This document shows, piece after piece, positions 44,302 through 54,799 of a DNA stretch of 64,000 nucleotides. The stretch is taken from contig NZ_CP150265.1 in the NCBI RefSeq assembly GCF_037976325.1, positions 262,001 through 326,000 on the forward strand. The letters are read 5' to 3'. The stretch's first letter is position 1. Each line of letters starts with the position of its first letter. This DNA comes from Paenibacillus sp. FSL K6-3182. Lineage in GTDB: Bacteria > Bacillota > Bacilli > Paenibacillales > Paenibacillaceae. Under the pieces are notes generated by a model. The model saw only the letters and a list, made by a program, of their open reading frames with translations. It was not told where the DNA came from and did no database searches. A program made the position numbers and the translations under genes.

Positions 44302-45876
44302 ATGGATATCAGCATCCTATTGGTAGACGATGAAGCAATAGATTTGGAGTGGTTAAGGCGCCGGGTAGCGGGCAATGAACAGCTATCCCTCCAAGATGTA
44401 GGAACGGCAATCAGTGGATTTGCAGCTTTGAAGATAATGGAACAGAAGCGCATCGATCTTATTTTGTCCGACATTCGAATGCCGATCATGTCTGGAATGG
44501 AGTTTGCTCGCAAGGCAAAGGAAATTAATCCTCAGGTTCATATTATTTTTATAAGCGGACATCAGGATTTCAGTTATGCCAAAGAGGCCATTCAACTGAA
44601 TGCCAGCGGTTATTTGCTTAAGCCTGTAGATGATAGTGAGCTCAATGACATGCTCATTCTCATTTGCTCTAAGATCGAGAACGAACGACAGCAGAATATG
44701 GCCTTGTCTGAAACCTTATCGCTAGTAAATCAGGAGCTGCTGCTTCGGTGGTTTAATGAAGCAACGCCAGGTCAGGTTGAAGCACATATTCATACGATTT
44801 TATCGCCTCTCCTGCAGCAGGGAGCTTCTGTCTCAATTATTGAGATTGATGATCTTGCATGGAGGCTTAAGGAGAAAAGTGAGGAAGAGCGGCGATTGTT
44901 TATGAATCAGATCACCCTCTTTATTCGCAATTTTGCCTTGGACAACAACTTGGGCAGTATGATGACAAGCTATGATTACCATTATGTTCTGCTGGCTGCT
45001 GTTCAAGAGGAATACATGACGGCGCTGCTGGAACAACTCGTTCGGCAATTTAATGAGACGTTCTCTTGCTCCATTACGATTGGAATGGGCATGTACACGA
45101 ATGATATTGCTAAGCTTCATGACTCCTATCGGCAGGCGAAAGCAGGATTAAGCATCAAATGGATCATGGGCAAAAATCGAATCATTCAAGGCGCTTTCCA
45201 GTGGAGCCCCAAACAATCAGCCGCATCAAATTTTGAAGAGGTTGTTGATGTTATGCTTCGAGCGATGCTGGAGTATGACCTGACGACCATTGACGACTGT
45301 TTGCTTCAGCTCTTAAACGGTGAAAAACCGTTGACCCAGAAAAACGATATTTATGAACTCATTATTCGTATTACCTCCAAGCTTCATGCTGATTTGCAGC
45401 AAATGAATGAACATATGTACGAAATGCTGAAATGGGAATCTCATCATCCGATTATTTTATTTGAATTTGAAACGGTGCATGATATCCTCTCTTGGCTGAG
45501 GAGACGGTTCTTTGAACTATCTGAACTGCTGTATTTAAAGAAGCAGCGGCAGAAGCGCAAGCTGATTGATCAAATTACAGCCTATATCGAGCAGCGATTG
45601 GATCAGAAAATAACGCTCAATGAGGTTGCTGCCCACTTTGACTTCACACCAAATTATTTGGGACAGCTATTTAAAACAGAGACGAACATACTATTCAGCG
45701 ATTATCTCAATCAATTGCGAATGGAGCGGGTGTGCGAGCTATTAAAGGACCCGGCAAAGAAGGTTTATGAAATTGCCGAGCAGGTCGGCTATAAAAATAT
45801 TATTTATTTCAATAGACAATTCAAACAAGCGATGGGGCTGTCACCTGGAGAATATCGAAAAAAGCATAAAATCTAA
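44302..45876 (+). CDS. YesN-type response regulator, REC-AraC
   Basis: A 524-residue regulator. Receiver: LLVDDEAIDLEWLRR, acceptor D57 in LILSDIRMPIMSG, and lysine-proline in YLLKPVDD. A long middle domain (about 130-415) is typical of the family. AraC motifs at about 430-520 (LNEVAAHFDFTPNYLGQLFKTETN, VYEIAEQVGYKNIIYFNRQFKQAMG). GAGGAGG precedes ATG 44302; the frame extends upstream into the kinase gene but is not used. Confidence 0.92.
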   Translation: MDISILLVDDEAIDLEWLRRRVAGNEQLSLQDVGTAISGFAALKIMEQKRIDLILSDIRMPIMSGMEFARKAKEINPQVHIIFISGHQDFSYAKEAIQLNASGYLLKPVDDSELNDMLILICSKIENERQQNMALSETLSLVNQELLLRWFNEATPGQVEAHIHTILSPLLQQGASVSIIEIDDLAWRLKEKSEEERRLFMNQITLFIRNFALDNNLGSMMTSYDYHYVLLAAVQEEYMTALLEQLVRQFNETFSCSITIGMGMYTNDIAKLHDSYRQAKAGLSIKWIMGKNRIIQGAFQWSPKQSAASNFEEVVDVMLRAMLEYDLTTIDDCLLQLLNGEKPLTQKNDIYELIIRITSKLHADLQQMNEHMYEMLKWESHHPIILFEFETVHDILSWLRRRFFELSELLYLKKQRQKRKLIDQITAYIEQRLDQKITLNEVAAHFDFTPNYLGQLFKTETNILFSDYLNQLRMERVCELLKDPAKKVYEIAEQVGYKNIIYFNRQFKQAMGLSPGEYRKKHKI

Positions 45877-46042
45877 AAAAAGTAGTGAAAGGCTCAAGTC
45901 GATAGCAGGCGTTGGGCTATTTTTTTTTGCAAAAGATATTCAAATCGTTGATTTAGTATTGGTTTTAGTTGTTTCACATAATTAATTTATTTACCGCTGC
46001 TTTTTATAATATGTGTACATAGAGAAGAGAGGGGCAGTGTTG

Positions 46043-46963
46043 ATGATTCGACATCGATTTTGGAATGATCTGAACAAGTATAAAGTAATCCTTTTCATGC
46101 TGGCGCCTGCCGTTCTATTTTATCTCCTGTTTGCCTACATTCCGATGGTCGGCATCATTCTTGCTTTTAAGCATTATGATTATGCGGGCGGTGTGTTTGG
46201 AAGTCCGTGGAATGGCCTCGACAACATTCGCTTTTTCTTCGAATCGGGCGATGCTTGGCGGGTGACAAGAAACACGGCGTTGTACAACATAGCTTTTATA
46301 GTCGTAAACAACTTACTGCAAATGTTCGCGGCCATATTTTTGTTTGAGGTTGGCGGCAAATGGTTCCGTAAAATTACGCAAACGGTTATTTTTCTCCCAT
46401 ACTTCATCTCTTGGGTCGTAGTTGGAGCGATTGCCTACAATTTATTGAATAGTGACATTGGTACGGTGAACGTCCTGCTGAAGAGCTTTGGGATGGAGCC
46501 GGTCGACATTTATAATACACCTGAATATTGGCCGTTTATACTTGTATTTGTCTCCGCTTGGAAGATGCTTGGTTATGGAACAGTAATGTATTTGGCTGCC
46601 ATTACGAGCATTGACACGGAAATGTATGAAGCTGCTGAAATTGATGGCGCTAATATTTTCCAAAGAATGATGCGAGTCACGATTCCGAACCTGTATCCGA
46701 CCATTATTATTTTAGTCTTATTGGCAGTCGGCAACATTTTCCGCGGTGATTTCGGCATGTTCTACAACATGGTTGGCAATAACGGGGTGTTGTTCTCCTC
46801 CACAGATGTCATCGATACCTTCGTATTTAGGTCACTTATCACAACCAACGAGATCGGAATGTCAGCGGCGGCAGGCGTGTATCAGTCTATACTTGGCTTC
46901 ACGACAATCATGCTAGTCAACTATGCTGTTCGTAAATATGATAAGGATCGCGCTTTATTCTGA
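46043..46963 (+). CDS. Sugar ABC transporter permease, LplB type
   Basis: About 306 residues, six helices: YKVILFMLAPAVLFYLLFAYIPMVGIILAFKHYDY and EAA loop EAAEIDGANIFQRMMRVTIPNL. AGAGGGG precedes ATG 46043. First of three ABC genes after the YesMN pair. Confidence 0.92.
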   Translation: MIRHRFWNDLNKYKVILFMLAPAVLFYLLFAYIPMVGIILAFKHYDYAGGVFGSPWNGLDNIRFFFESGDAWRVTRNTALYNIAFIVVNNLLQMFAAIFLFEVGGKWFRKITQTVIFLPYFISWVVVGAIAYNLLNSDIGTVNVLLKSFGMEPVDIYNTPEYWPFILVFVSAWKMLGYGTVMYLAAITSIDTEMYEAAEIDGANIFQRMMRVTIPNLYPTIIILVLLAVGNIFRGDFGMFYNMVGNNGVLFSSTDVIDTFVFRSLITTNEIGMSAAAGVYQSILGFTTIMLVNYAVRKYDKDRALF

Positions 46964-46977
46964 ATGGGGGTCAAGAC

Positions 46978-47910
46978 ATGAATGCATCCGGCTTGAGTTT
47001 AAATAAGAAAGCAGTCAAGGCTGCTAAAATAAAAAAAGTGGATCAACGGTTGTTTTATGCGATTGGCTATACCGCGCTAGTGATGCTGGCCTTGTTATGT
47101 ATCGTTCCATTTATTTTGATTTTATCGTCATCCCTAACGGATGAGAGCAAAATTGTTGTGGACGGGTTTCAGCTATTCCCAAGCGAATTTTCATTGGAAG
47201 CTTACAAAATACTTTTCAAATACCCGGATCAAATGATTAATGCCTACATCGTAACAATAGCTGTTACCGCGATTGGCACGATAGCTGGTTTGTTTCTAAC
47301 GTCGATGACTGCTTATTGTCTAAGTAGAAAGGATTTTAAATGGCGTAATCACTTTTCGTTTTATTTCTTCTTCACCACGTTGTTCAGCGGCGGACTTGTT
47401 CCTTGGTATCTGCTCATCGTCAACTATCTCCATATGAAGGATACCGCACTAGCTTTAATAGTCCCGCTGTTGTTCAATGTTTTCTACATTATCGTGATGA
47501 AGTCATTCATGAGCGGTATACCGGAAGCGATTACGGAGTCAGCAAAAATAGATGGCGCAGGCGATTTTCTAATCTTTATGCGACTTATTCTTCCACTGTC
47601 CAAGCCAGCTTTGGCTACAATAGGTTTGTTCTTGGCACTCGGATACTGGAATGATTGGTATAATGCGCTGTTATTTATTTCGAATGAGAAATTAATGCCG
47701 CTTCAGTACTATTTGTACAAAATGTTAGGGAATATGGACGGCATGCGCAAGGCGATGATGGGATCAGGCGCGGTTGTTACGACAAGCCTTCCGACAGAGG
47801 GTTTAAAGATGGCGATGACGATCGTAGCAAGCGGACCCATTCTAATCGCTTATCCATTCGTTCAAAAATATTTTGTTAGAGGATTAACGATTGGCGCTGT
47901 AAAAGGATAG
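46978..47910 (+). CDS. Sugar ABC transporter permease, YtcP type
   Basis: A 310-residue permease with six helices, EAA loop TESAKIDGAGDFLIFMRLILPLS and C-terminal YPFVQKYFVRGLTIGAVKG. A basic N-terminal tail precedes helix 1. Fourteen bases after its partner, GGGGG before the ATG. Confidence 0.92.
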   Translation: MNASGLSLNKKAVKAAKIKKVDQRLFYAIGYTALVMLALLCIVPFILILSSSLTDESKIVVDGFQLFPSEFSLEAYKILFKYPDQMINAYIVTIAVTAIGTIAGLFLTSMTAYCLSRKDFKWRNHFSFYFFFTTLFSGGLVPWYLLIVNYLHMKDTALALIVPLLFNVFYIIVMKSFMSGIPEAITESAKIDGAGDFLIFMRLILPLSKPALATIGLFLALGYWNDWYNALLFISNEKLMPLQYYLYKMLGNMDGMRKAMMGSGAVVTTSLPTEGLKMAMTIVASGPILIAYPFVQKYFVRGLTIGAVKG

Positions 47911-47957
47911 TTCCAGGCAATCCTGGTTTATCAATATATGAATTGGGGGTCTCCAGC

Positions 47958-49544
47958 ATGTTTAAGAAAAAATCGCTTTGGCTGGCATTTGTACTAACAT
48001 TCGTTTTCATTTTAAGTGCATGCTCAGGCAACAGCAACAAAGAAGCCACATCTCCGAAACCAGCGAACGAAGGAACCGAGACCGCTACGGAACAGCCTGC
48101 TACTGAGCAGCCTGCCGCTGCAGAAGAGGGGATCGATACTTCCAAGGAAGTTAAGCTTAAAATGATTTTTGTAGGTCCGAAGCCGGTAGATTATGATACG
48201 GTGTTTGCTGAAATTAATAAGAAGCTGAAGGAAAAAATTAATGCGACAATTGATGGCGAATTTCTAGATTGGTCCGATTGGGCTCAAAAGTATCCATTGA
48301 AACTAGCAGCCAATGAAGAATTTGACTTAATTTATTCCGCGAACTGGGCTGGATATAATGATCAGGCGTTGAAGGGCGGATTTTTAGAGCTGACGGAAGA
48401 GATGTTGTCTAAATACATGCCGGAAACATGGGAAATCATGCCGAAATCCAACTGGGATCAAGCAAAGGTTGACGGCAAGCTATACATGGTACCACAGAAC
48501 AGCGGAGAGTCCGTTGAGAAGCTCATCTTGTACCGTGAAGATTTGCGTGTGAAATATAATCTTCCTGCGATCGACAGTCCTGAAGCTTACGCGAATTACT
48601 TAAAGGCGGTTTCTGAAAATGAGAAGGGAATTGTACCCTTTACTCCAGAAACAGGGGATTGGAAGCTCCACAATTTAGATCGTATTTTGCTTAAGCAGCA
48701 AAGTGAGTGGAATATGCTTGATTTCGATCTTCCGATCGGATTTAAGCTGACAGATGAGACGGGCAAAATCTTTAATGTGTATGAAACAGAAGAGTTCAAG
48801 CAGCTGCTCTACTACTATAAGGATCTTGCAGATCATAATGCTTGGTCAAAAAACGTATTGAACAACAAAAACGATCACCAGCAGGATTTTAAAGAAGGCA
48901 AAACGGCTTCGATTACTCATAATATGGGTACGCTCGGTTCCTTGAAGGCGGCGATGGAAAGAGAAAACTCTCCATATAAAGCTGCGCTTGCTGATATTAC
49001 GCCTGCTAAGAAAAAGTCTCAAGCCGTTGCTACGCAAAATGGAACATCGGTTCATGCGACTTCGAAAAATCCAGAACGTGCGCTCATGTTCATTAACTTG
49101 ATGCAAAATGATAAAGAACTTCATAATCTCATGATGTACGGTATTGATGGCGTGAACTATGTAGCTGATGGCGACGATAAACTTAAGTCGACAGACAAGA
49201 CTGCCAATTATACGGGCTTCTCCAACTGGAGCTTTAACTCGCCGCTCAATCGTACGGATGCAGCATTCCCAGAAGAGGCATCTGCCATGAGCAAAACATG
49301 GGAAGCAACGGTATATCATTACCCTCTTGAAACCTTTGTATTCGACAACAGCAAAGTGAAAACAGAAGTGGCTAATGTGAGCAACGTCATGCTTCGTTAT
49401 GCGATTCCGCTCGAATACGGTGCGATTAAAGATGTAGATAAAGGCTTGGAAGATTTGCAGAAAAAAATTAAGGCTGCTGGAATTGATAAGATCATTGCAG
49501 AGGTACAAAGCCAAGTTGATGCATTCCTTGCAGCGCGGAAATAA
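47958..49544 (+). CDS. ABC transporter sugar-binding lipoprotein (LipO/YtcQ type)
   Basis: A 528-residue extracellular binding protein: signal MFKKKSLWLAFVLTFVFI, lipobox LSACSGN, a Thr/Glu/Pro-rich linker, then the large family-1 fold (AANEEFDLIYSANWAGYNDQA, LYMVPQNSGESVEKLILYREDLRVKYNLP). ATG 47958 follows GGGGGT; the TTG at 47943 is less likely. Oligosaccharide ligand unknown. Confidence 0.9.
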   Translation: MFKKKSLWLAFVLTFVFILSACSGNSNKEATSPKPANEGTETATEQPATEQPAAAEEGIDTSKEVKLKMIFVGPKPVDYDTVFAEINKKLKEKINATIDGEFLDWSDWAQKYPLKLAANEEFDLIYSANWAGYNDQALKGGFLELTEEMLSKYMPETWEIMPKSNWDQAKVDGKLYMVPQNSGESVEKLILYREDLRVKYNLPAIDSPEAYANYLKAVSENEKGIVPFTPETGDWKLHNLDRILLKQQSEWNMLDFDLPIGFKLTDETGKIFNVYETEEFKQLLYYYKDLADHNAWSKNVLNNKNDHQQDFKEGKTASITHNMGTLGSLKAAMERENSPYKAALADITPAKKKSQAVATQNGTSVHATSKNPERALMFINLMQNDKELHNLMMYGIDGVNYVADGDDKLKSTDKTANYTGFSNWSFNSPLNRTDAAFPEEASAMSKTWEATVYHYPLETFVFDNSKVKTEVANVSNVMLRYAIPLEYGAIKDVDKGLEDLQKKIKAAGIDKIIAEVQSQVDAFLAARK

Positions 49545-49560
49545 GAAATTGAATTTTAAA

Positions 49561-49596
49561 AAAAGAAGCCGCCAGATCCCACTGGCGGCTTCTTTT
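49561..49596. terminator. Bidirectional terminator
   Basis: AAAAGAAGCCGCCA (49561-49574), loop GATCCCAC, TGGCGGCTTCTTTT (49583-49596). Perfect 14-bp stem between convergent units. Confidence 0.92.
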
Positions 49597-49611
49597 ATCA
49601 TTTTGTTTTGG

Positions 49612-50871
49612 TTAATTTAACGTTACGGAACGTTTCTCGCGAAATAACATAAAAAATAGCATAGATGCCGTGACATAGAGTGCTCCAGTTATGCTGAACG
49701 TGATGGCGTATCCCCAGTAGTAGCCATAGGTAGCAATGAGATGAGAATGAATGGGTCCCATCGTAGCCCATCCAAGCATAAAAGCTGTCTGCATACAGGA
49801 GTTGGCTAGGCTTTGCTTTTTTGCAGAAACCCGGTCGATCAAAATAGCCGATTGCAGCGGATTGGCCGCATTCATAAGCGCTTGTCTGAATAGAAAGCTT
49901 ATAGAAGCGACGAGTAACAGGTTCGTAAAACCTGTTAATAGCAGGAATGGCAGCGATAAGGTTTGAAAAATAACGATCGCTTTCACTTGTCCAACTCGAT
50001 TGGCGAGCGACGGGCCAATGAGCATAGAGATAATGGTCATGACTTGACCTAATGAAAGCAATAAGCTCATCGCACTAAGTGATATCGAGAACCGATTGGT
50101 GAAATACAAATTCAAATAAGGAACAACAAGACCCGATCCGATACCAATCAAAAGCTGTATGGAGGCGAACTTCATAATAAATGACATTTCTTTATTAGGA
50201 TGAGCTGTTTGGTTCGAAGCAGGCTGCTCGTTAGTTGCTTCAACACTTTCCTTCTGGCTGCGCGCAGATTCCCTAATGGCTTGCAAAGGTAGAAATGCTG
50301 CAATTGTCGCTATACTGCCTGCAAGTAAAACGATCTTGAAAGAGAGCAGCTTACTTAGTCCTGCCGCCTGCATAATATCTGCAATGACGCCTCCGCCAAG
50401 GCTGCCGCCGACCTGCGAGGCGAGTACAAATGCTGAAAAAATACTGAAAATGCGCAGTCGATCTGCTTTAGCTACGTTTGTGGCAAGAAAGGGAATGGCA
50501 AGCACCTGAAAGATGGCAGCAAATAAGCCGGTCAGAACGGCCATTGTAAGTAAGCTGCTTTCTGTTTCAAATAATGAGCGTCCAGCGAGTACCACACCGC
50601 TGCAAAGAGCGCCAATGACGAGTAATCGCTTGCGGCTGGCGCGATCGCCGAATAAGCCAATGGGAATGAAACATAACGCGGTTGCGAGTGATTGCATACT
50701 GACGATTTTTCCGCTCATGGCATCGGGGTAACCGAGCTCGTGAATGTACAAATTGTAGAGTACCGAGAACATGCCCGTACCGATTTGATATAACATGTTT
50801 GCTAGAAAAAATAAACGAATATTGCGGGACCAGCCCTGCCACTCTGTGGCGGTAGATTGAAAGAATTTCAC
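49612..50871 (-). CDS. MFS transporter
   Basis: A 419-residue protein with 12 helices. MFS loop pattern GLFGDRASRKRLLVIG after helix 2; a charged central loop near residues 200-225 (ESARSQKESVEATNEQ). Pattern suggests a drug or metabolite exporter; substrate unknown. Monocistronic. Confidence 0.88.
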   Translation of the reverse strand: MKFFQSTATEWQGWSRNIRLFFLANMLYQIGTGMFSVLYNLYIHELGYPDAMSGKIVSMQSLATALCFIPIGLFGDRASRKRLLVIGALCSGVVLAGRSLFETESSLLTMAVLTGLFAAIFQVLAIPFLATNVAKADRLRIFSIFSAFVLASQVGGSLGGGVIADIMQAAGLSKLLSFKIVLLAGSIATIAAFLPLQAIRESARSQKESVEATNEQPASNQTAHPNKEMSFIMKFASIQLLIGIGSGLVVPYLNLYFTNRFSISLSAMSLLLSLGQVMTIISMLIGPSLANRVGQVKAIVIFQTLSLPFLLLTGFTNLLLVASISFLFRQALMNAANPLQSAILIDRVSAKKQSLANSCMQTAFMLGWATMGPIHSHLIATYGYYWGYAITFSITGALYVTASMLFFMLFREKRSVTLN

Positions 50872-51064
50872 GTAGATGCCTCCTGATGCTATACCAAACT
50901 ACATTACTCCTCTGGCAACAGTAAATCAATCGGAAATTATTATGTAAGGAAAAATAAATAGAGTACTGTTGTCTAATAGGTTGAAACCTAGGAGAGCAAT
51001 TCCCTCCCTCGATCAATCATGATATGCTAAATGTACGACTTGAAAGATGAGGTGGGAGTTTTCT

Positions 51065-51427
51065 ATGCAAACATTTGTAATGCTCGGCAGTATTTTGATG
51101 GTGCTGGCGGTTGCTATTGGTGCGTTCGGCGCACACGCGCTGAAAAGCAAAATAACAGCAGATAAGCTAAAGGTATATGAAGTAGGCGTGCAGTACCATA
51201 TTGCGCATGCATTAGGCTTGATATTAATTGGTCTGCTGGTAGGACAGTATCCGGATGTTCAGCTTATCGTTACCGGAGGCTGGTTTTTGGTAGCGGGCAT
51301 TATTTTGTTCTCGGGAAGCTTATATGTGCTGAGTGTTGCCAAAGCCCGGTTTCTTGGTCCAATTACACCGCTAGGCGGACTTTCATTTATGATTGGCTGG
51401 GTGCTTGTCGTAGTGGGTGTTCTTTAG
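51065..51427 (+). CDS. DUF423 (YwdK-like) membrane protein
   Basis: About 120 residues with four helices; hallmark GAFGAHALKSKI near the N-terminus and VQYHIAHALGLILIGLL, then LFSGSLYVLSVAKARFLGPITPLGG. Function unknown. ATG 51065 follows GGGAG; the frame from 51047 includes the binding site. Confidence 0.9.
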   Translation: MQTFVMLGSILMVLAVAIGAFGAHALKSKITADKLKVYEVGVQYHIAHALGLILIGLLVGQYPDVQLIVTGGWFLVAGIILFSGSLYVLSVAKARFLGPITPLGGLSFMIGWVLVVVGVL

Positions 51428-51490
51428 GAGCATTTCAAACGAAATTGGATTTTGAATGAGTAAAGAGAGAATATCAGAAGAGTTAGGATC

Positions 51491-51537
51491 AAAAAATGAC
51501 ACCAGCCCATTAGAGGGAAGGTGTCATTTTTTTATTT
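51491..51537. terminator. Bidirectional terminator
   Basis: AAAAAATGACACC (51491-51503), 16-base loop, GGTGTCATTTTTT (51520-51532). Between convergent DUF423 and SGNH genes. Confidence 0.88.
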
Positions 51538-51543
51538 CTAAAA

Positions 51544-52194
51544 CTAATTGCGAGAAGCAAGATAGGGGATTAATCCGTTTGCGATCACTTGATGACCACG
51601 ATCATTGGGATGGATAGGCAGAGTACCGCTCAATGCATCTTCTAATCTGCCATTACGATAGCCATAAATTAGTGAGGCTTGTTTTCCTTCAAACCATCTA
51701 TGAGCGGGAGCGATTTGTGCATGATAGCTTTGGGCAACCTCAATCGTCGTGTAATTTAATTGGTCGATAGCAGCAGCTGCTAGAGAACTATTCGGAAACG
51801 GATTATATTGCGTGCAGCAAATAATACGGGCGTCGCTTACGCTTTTTATATGAGCGAGAATGGCTCGTAAATTTTGCCTGTAGGGAGTTAAGATCGGTTT
51901 TATAGCTATTTGCTGTTGGTTCTTAATCGAAGATAATGCAGCGTTTGCTAAATCTACCCCTCCAATCCAAACAGAAACAACATCGGATTTGCTTATAGCA
52001 GCGGAACCCTTCCAGATGACTGCGTTTAATAGATCATGACTGGTCCAGCCCGGACGAGCTAATACATATCCAGCTGCCCTGCGGGAACGGGAGCGTGAAT
52101 TTAAAGCGGCAACGGCTAGTTGGGGATACGCTTTTGCGAGTGAGGAGGCATTCTCCCCATAGGTAATAGAATCTCCAAGAGCTGTATAGAGCAT
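51544..52194 (-). CDS. SGNH/GDSL-family hydrolase
   Basis: About 216 residues. Block I ALGDSITYG has the nucleophilic serine; block V HPNDRGHQVIA has the Asp-x-x-His pair. Block III reads GGVDLAN where GGNDL is usual, so the oxyanion-hole Asn is Val. No signal peptide. ATG 52194 follows GGTGGGTGAT; the longer frame from 52224 is unlikely. An esterase of unknown substrate, with possibly altered activity. Confidence 0.82.
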   Translation of the reverse strand: MLYTALGDSITYGENASSLAKAYPQLAVAALNSRSRSRRAAGYVLARPGWTSHDLLNAVIWKGSAAISKSDVVSVWIGGVDLANAALSSIKNQQQIAIKPILTPYRQNLRAILAHIKSVSDARIICCTQYNPFPNSSLAAAAIDQLNYTTIEVAQSYHAQIAPAHRWFEGKQASLIYGYRNGRLEDALSGTLPIHPNDRGHQVIANGLIPYLASRN

Positions 52195-52458
52195 AACGAT
52201 ATCACCCACCCTATTCTTAATCATATAGACAATGCAAATAGGCTAGTAAAGGTTTGACATTGACAATCAACAGTCGTTTATTCTTCTATTTCACTAGTGC
52301 ATCTCTATAGTTATAGTATTGCAATGCTATGCTGTTTGCGTGGACATTTGTTCAGCAGCATGCAAATTGGATAAATTCATTAATAATTATTGACTTCATT
52401 TCAAATGATTTGTACGCTGTGCTGAGGAGCAAAGTCTATCAACATAGGAGTCGACAGA

Positions 52459-54768
52459 ATGAAGCTTATAGAGGGTAACCGAATAATTAATCGTAAAAGC
52501 TTTCTGAAGTATCCATCATTTTATCGCAAAATGATTGTTTTTACGTTATTATCATCAATCATTCCTATCATTATCCTTGGGATCACCAGCTATATTTTAA
52601 CTTCCAAAACGGCTAAAGATAATGCCAGCCAAGACATTACCCAGGTCTTAAGCTACGCTTCAGAGACCATCGATAATGGGCTTGAAAGAGTAGAGAATAA
52701 CTTAATTCAGCTGGAGCTGAGCTCGTTCTTCACTTCAGACTTGAAGGAAATGAAACGTACCAATTATTCTGGTTTTTATTCGAGTATCTATCAGAACATG
52801 TTGGCTTTTATGAACGGAAACCCACTTGTTAAGGATATTTCGCTATATACATTGGACGAGAATTACTTGATTTCGTCTACTTACGGTGGCAAGAAAATGG
52901 AGTCAGCAGTGGAACGGGAAAAGTATGAGAAGCTGCTGGAAAACAATCAGCAATTAGTTTGGCAGGCTGGTTATTCCCAAGGCGGTCAAGTGTACGATTC
53001 TGGTATTACCTTAACGAGTACAATTCCTTTACATACAAAAGATCCGATCGGTATTATTCAAGTCATTATTGATAATAAAGCGTTTGAATCTCTAACTAAA
53101 AAATTTTTGAAATACAAGAACCAGCATATGTTTGTAATCGATGAAGGTGGCCAGCTCGTATTCCATATGAATGGATCTGAAGTGCCTAAAGATTTGTTTG
53201 AGTTGATAACGGTGGCACATGAGGGCAAGCAAGAGTTTTTATATCAATGGCAGGGCCGAGAGTACTTAGTTACTTCTATGGTATCTCCAATCAAGAAGCT
53301 GCTGTTTGTGGATATGATTCCAACAGCGGAGCTTTACAGCAGCGCAAGGAAGATTGCGGGTATAACGATTGGCATCGTGCTTGTTGTTCTTGCTGCGGGA
53401 ATTGCGCTCGCGATGATCGGCACGAAAAGGGTATATAGTCCGATTCGGAAGCTGGTCTCTCATATTAGTGATAATCAACAAGCGGATATGGGAACAGACG
53501 AATTTAATTATGTGCAGCAGCGGTGGAAGGAAATTAACAGTAAGGCGAGTCAGCTGGAAGGCCAAATCAATCAGCAGTTTCCACTTATTCGGGAGTTGTT
53601 TGCTTTAAGGCTATTGGAAGGGCAATTTAGTCATGAACGACGTGAACATTTGCATGAGCTTCTGCGCAGATATGCTATTCCAGAGAAACAATGCGCAGCT
53701 GTCTTTATTATTTCATATGATCACCTATCGGACGCAGGCAAGTTTCAAGAGTCGGATAAGGATTTAATTTTGTTTATTATAAAAAATATGACGACAGAAT
53801 TGCTGGAGCAGCAGCAGCTAGAAGGCATGGTCATTAATGGATTAAATGATCAAGTAGTGGTTTGGTTGTGGACAGAAAATGAAAAAATGAATGCATGGTC
53901 AAACAATCTGAAGTCTGGCATTGAAAAAATACGACAGCAGATCACTCATTTTCTGCAATCTCCAGCAACGATTGGGTTAAGCCGTGCAGCCTCGCAGGTA
54001 GAGGAACTGCCCGATTTATATCGTGAAGCGCAGCTTGCTATTTATTCGCGGATGATTAATGGCGGCAATCAGATTATTGAGAGCAAAGGGCTTGCGGTTT
54101 CAATGATGTATCGTTATCCAGCAGAGATCGAGAACCATCTTATCGATTCATTACAGGTCGGTGATCTCGCTGAAACGAAGCGTTTGCTTGATGCTTTTTC
54201 CGATAAAGTGCAATCTGCTGTGCATAATCCCGAGCTTATTAGGATGTCGTATGATCAATTGTTGTCTACGACTTTACGAACCGTATATTTAATGAACATG
54301 AGTCCAGAGCAGCTATTTGGAAGAACCGCTAGTGAGCTCAATTTTGATATGAGATCATGTGCAACGATTCATTCCATTAATGAGTGGCTGATAGATCGTA
54401 TATTTGAACCGATTATGATGTCCGTGAGCGGCAAGCGGAATCAAGAGTATGAGCAGCTTATCGAAAAAGTTACAGACTACATTGCGGCAAATTATAATCT
54501 TGATATTTCTTTGGATCAGTGTGCACAGATTTGCAATCTAACTCCTCAATATTTAAGCAAGCTGTTTAAGCGAACGATGGACATCTCCTTTATTGAGTAT
54601 CTCACACAAGTTCGTGTAGAGAAGGCTAAGGAGCTGCTGGAAGCAACAGATTTGATGGTGAATGAAATAGCAGAGCAGGTAGGCTACAACCCTAAAAATT
54701 TCATTCGTGTATTTAAGAAGCAGGTTGGATTGCCTCCGGGACAATATCGAGAAATGCATCGTAAGTAA
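52459..54768 (+). CDS. Membrane-bound AraC regulator with extracellular sensor
   Basis: A 769-residue one-component regulator. Helix 1 (about 24-46), extracellular Cache-like domain (about 50-285), helix 2 (about 298-320), a long cytoplasmic region and C-terminal AraC motifs (LDQCAQICNLTPQYLSKLFKRTMD, VNEIAEQVGYNPKNFIRVFKKQVG). There is no kinase or receiver: signal and DNA binding are in one chain. ATAGGAG precedes the ATG. It lies upstream of the ABC/lyase locus and is the likely controller, answering an extracellular sugar. Confidence 0.9.
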   Translation: MKLIEGNRIINRKSFLKYPSFYRKMIVFTLLSSIIPIIILGITSYILTSKTAKDNASQDITQVLSYASETIDNGLERVENNLIQLELSSFFTSDLKEMKRTNYSGFYSSIYQNMLAFMNGNPLVKDISLYTLDENYLISSTYGGKKMESAVEREKYEKLLENNQQLVWQAGYSQGGQVYDSGITLTSTIPLHTKDPIGIIQVIIDNKAFESLTKKFLKYKNQHMFVIDEGGQLVFHMNGSEVPKDLFELITVAHEGKQEFLYQWQGREYLVTSMVSPIKKLLFVDMIPTAELYSSARKIAGITIGIVLVVLAAGIALAMIGTKRVYSPIRKLVSHISDNQQADMGTDEFNYVQQRWKEINSKASQLEGQINQQFPLIRELFALRLLEGQFSHERREHLHELLRRYAIPEKQCAAVFIISYDHLSDAGKFQESDKDLILFIIKNMTTELLEQQQLEGMVINGLNDQVVVWLWTENEKMNAWSNNLKSGIEKIRQQITHFLQSPATIGLSRAASQVEELPDLYREAQLAIYSRMINGGNQIIESKGLAVSMMYRYPAEIENHLIDSLQVGDLAETKRLLDAFSDKVQSAVHNPELIRMSYDQLLSTTLRTVYLMNMSPEQLFGRTASELNFDMRSCATIHSINEWLIDRIFEPIMMSVSGKRNQEYEQLIEKVTDYIAANYNLDISLDQCAQICNLTPQYLSKLFKRTMDISFIEYLTQVRVEKAKELLEATDLMVNEIAEQVGYNPKNFIRVFKKQVGLPPGQYREMHRK

Positions 54769-54799
54769 ATTGCCAAACAAAATTGAATAGGCTTATTTC

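Noticed and set aside
48846..49601. 251-residue minus-strand ORF
   Set aside because: Lies wholly over the binding-lipoprotein gene and its terminator; no signal of its own.
50567..51016. 149-residue minus-strand ORF
   Set aside because: Out-of-frame overlap with the MFS transporter, whose helices and loop motif are clear.
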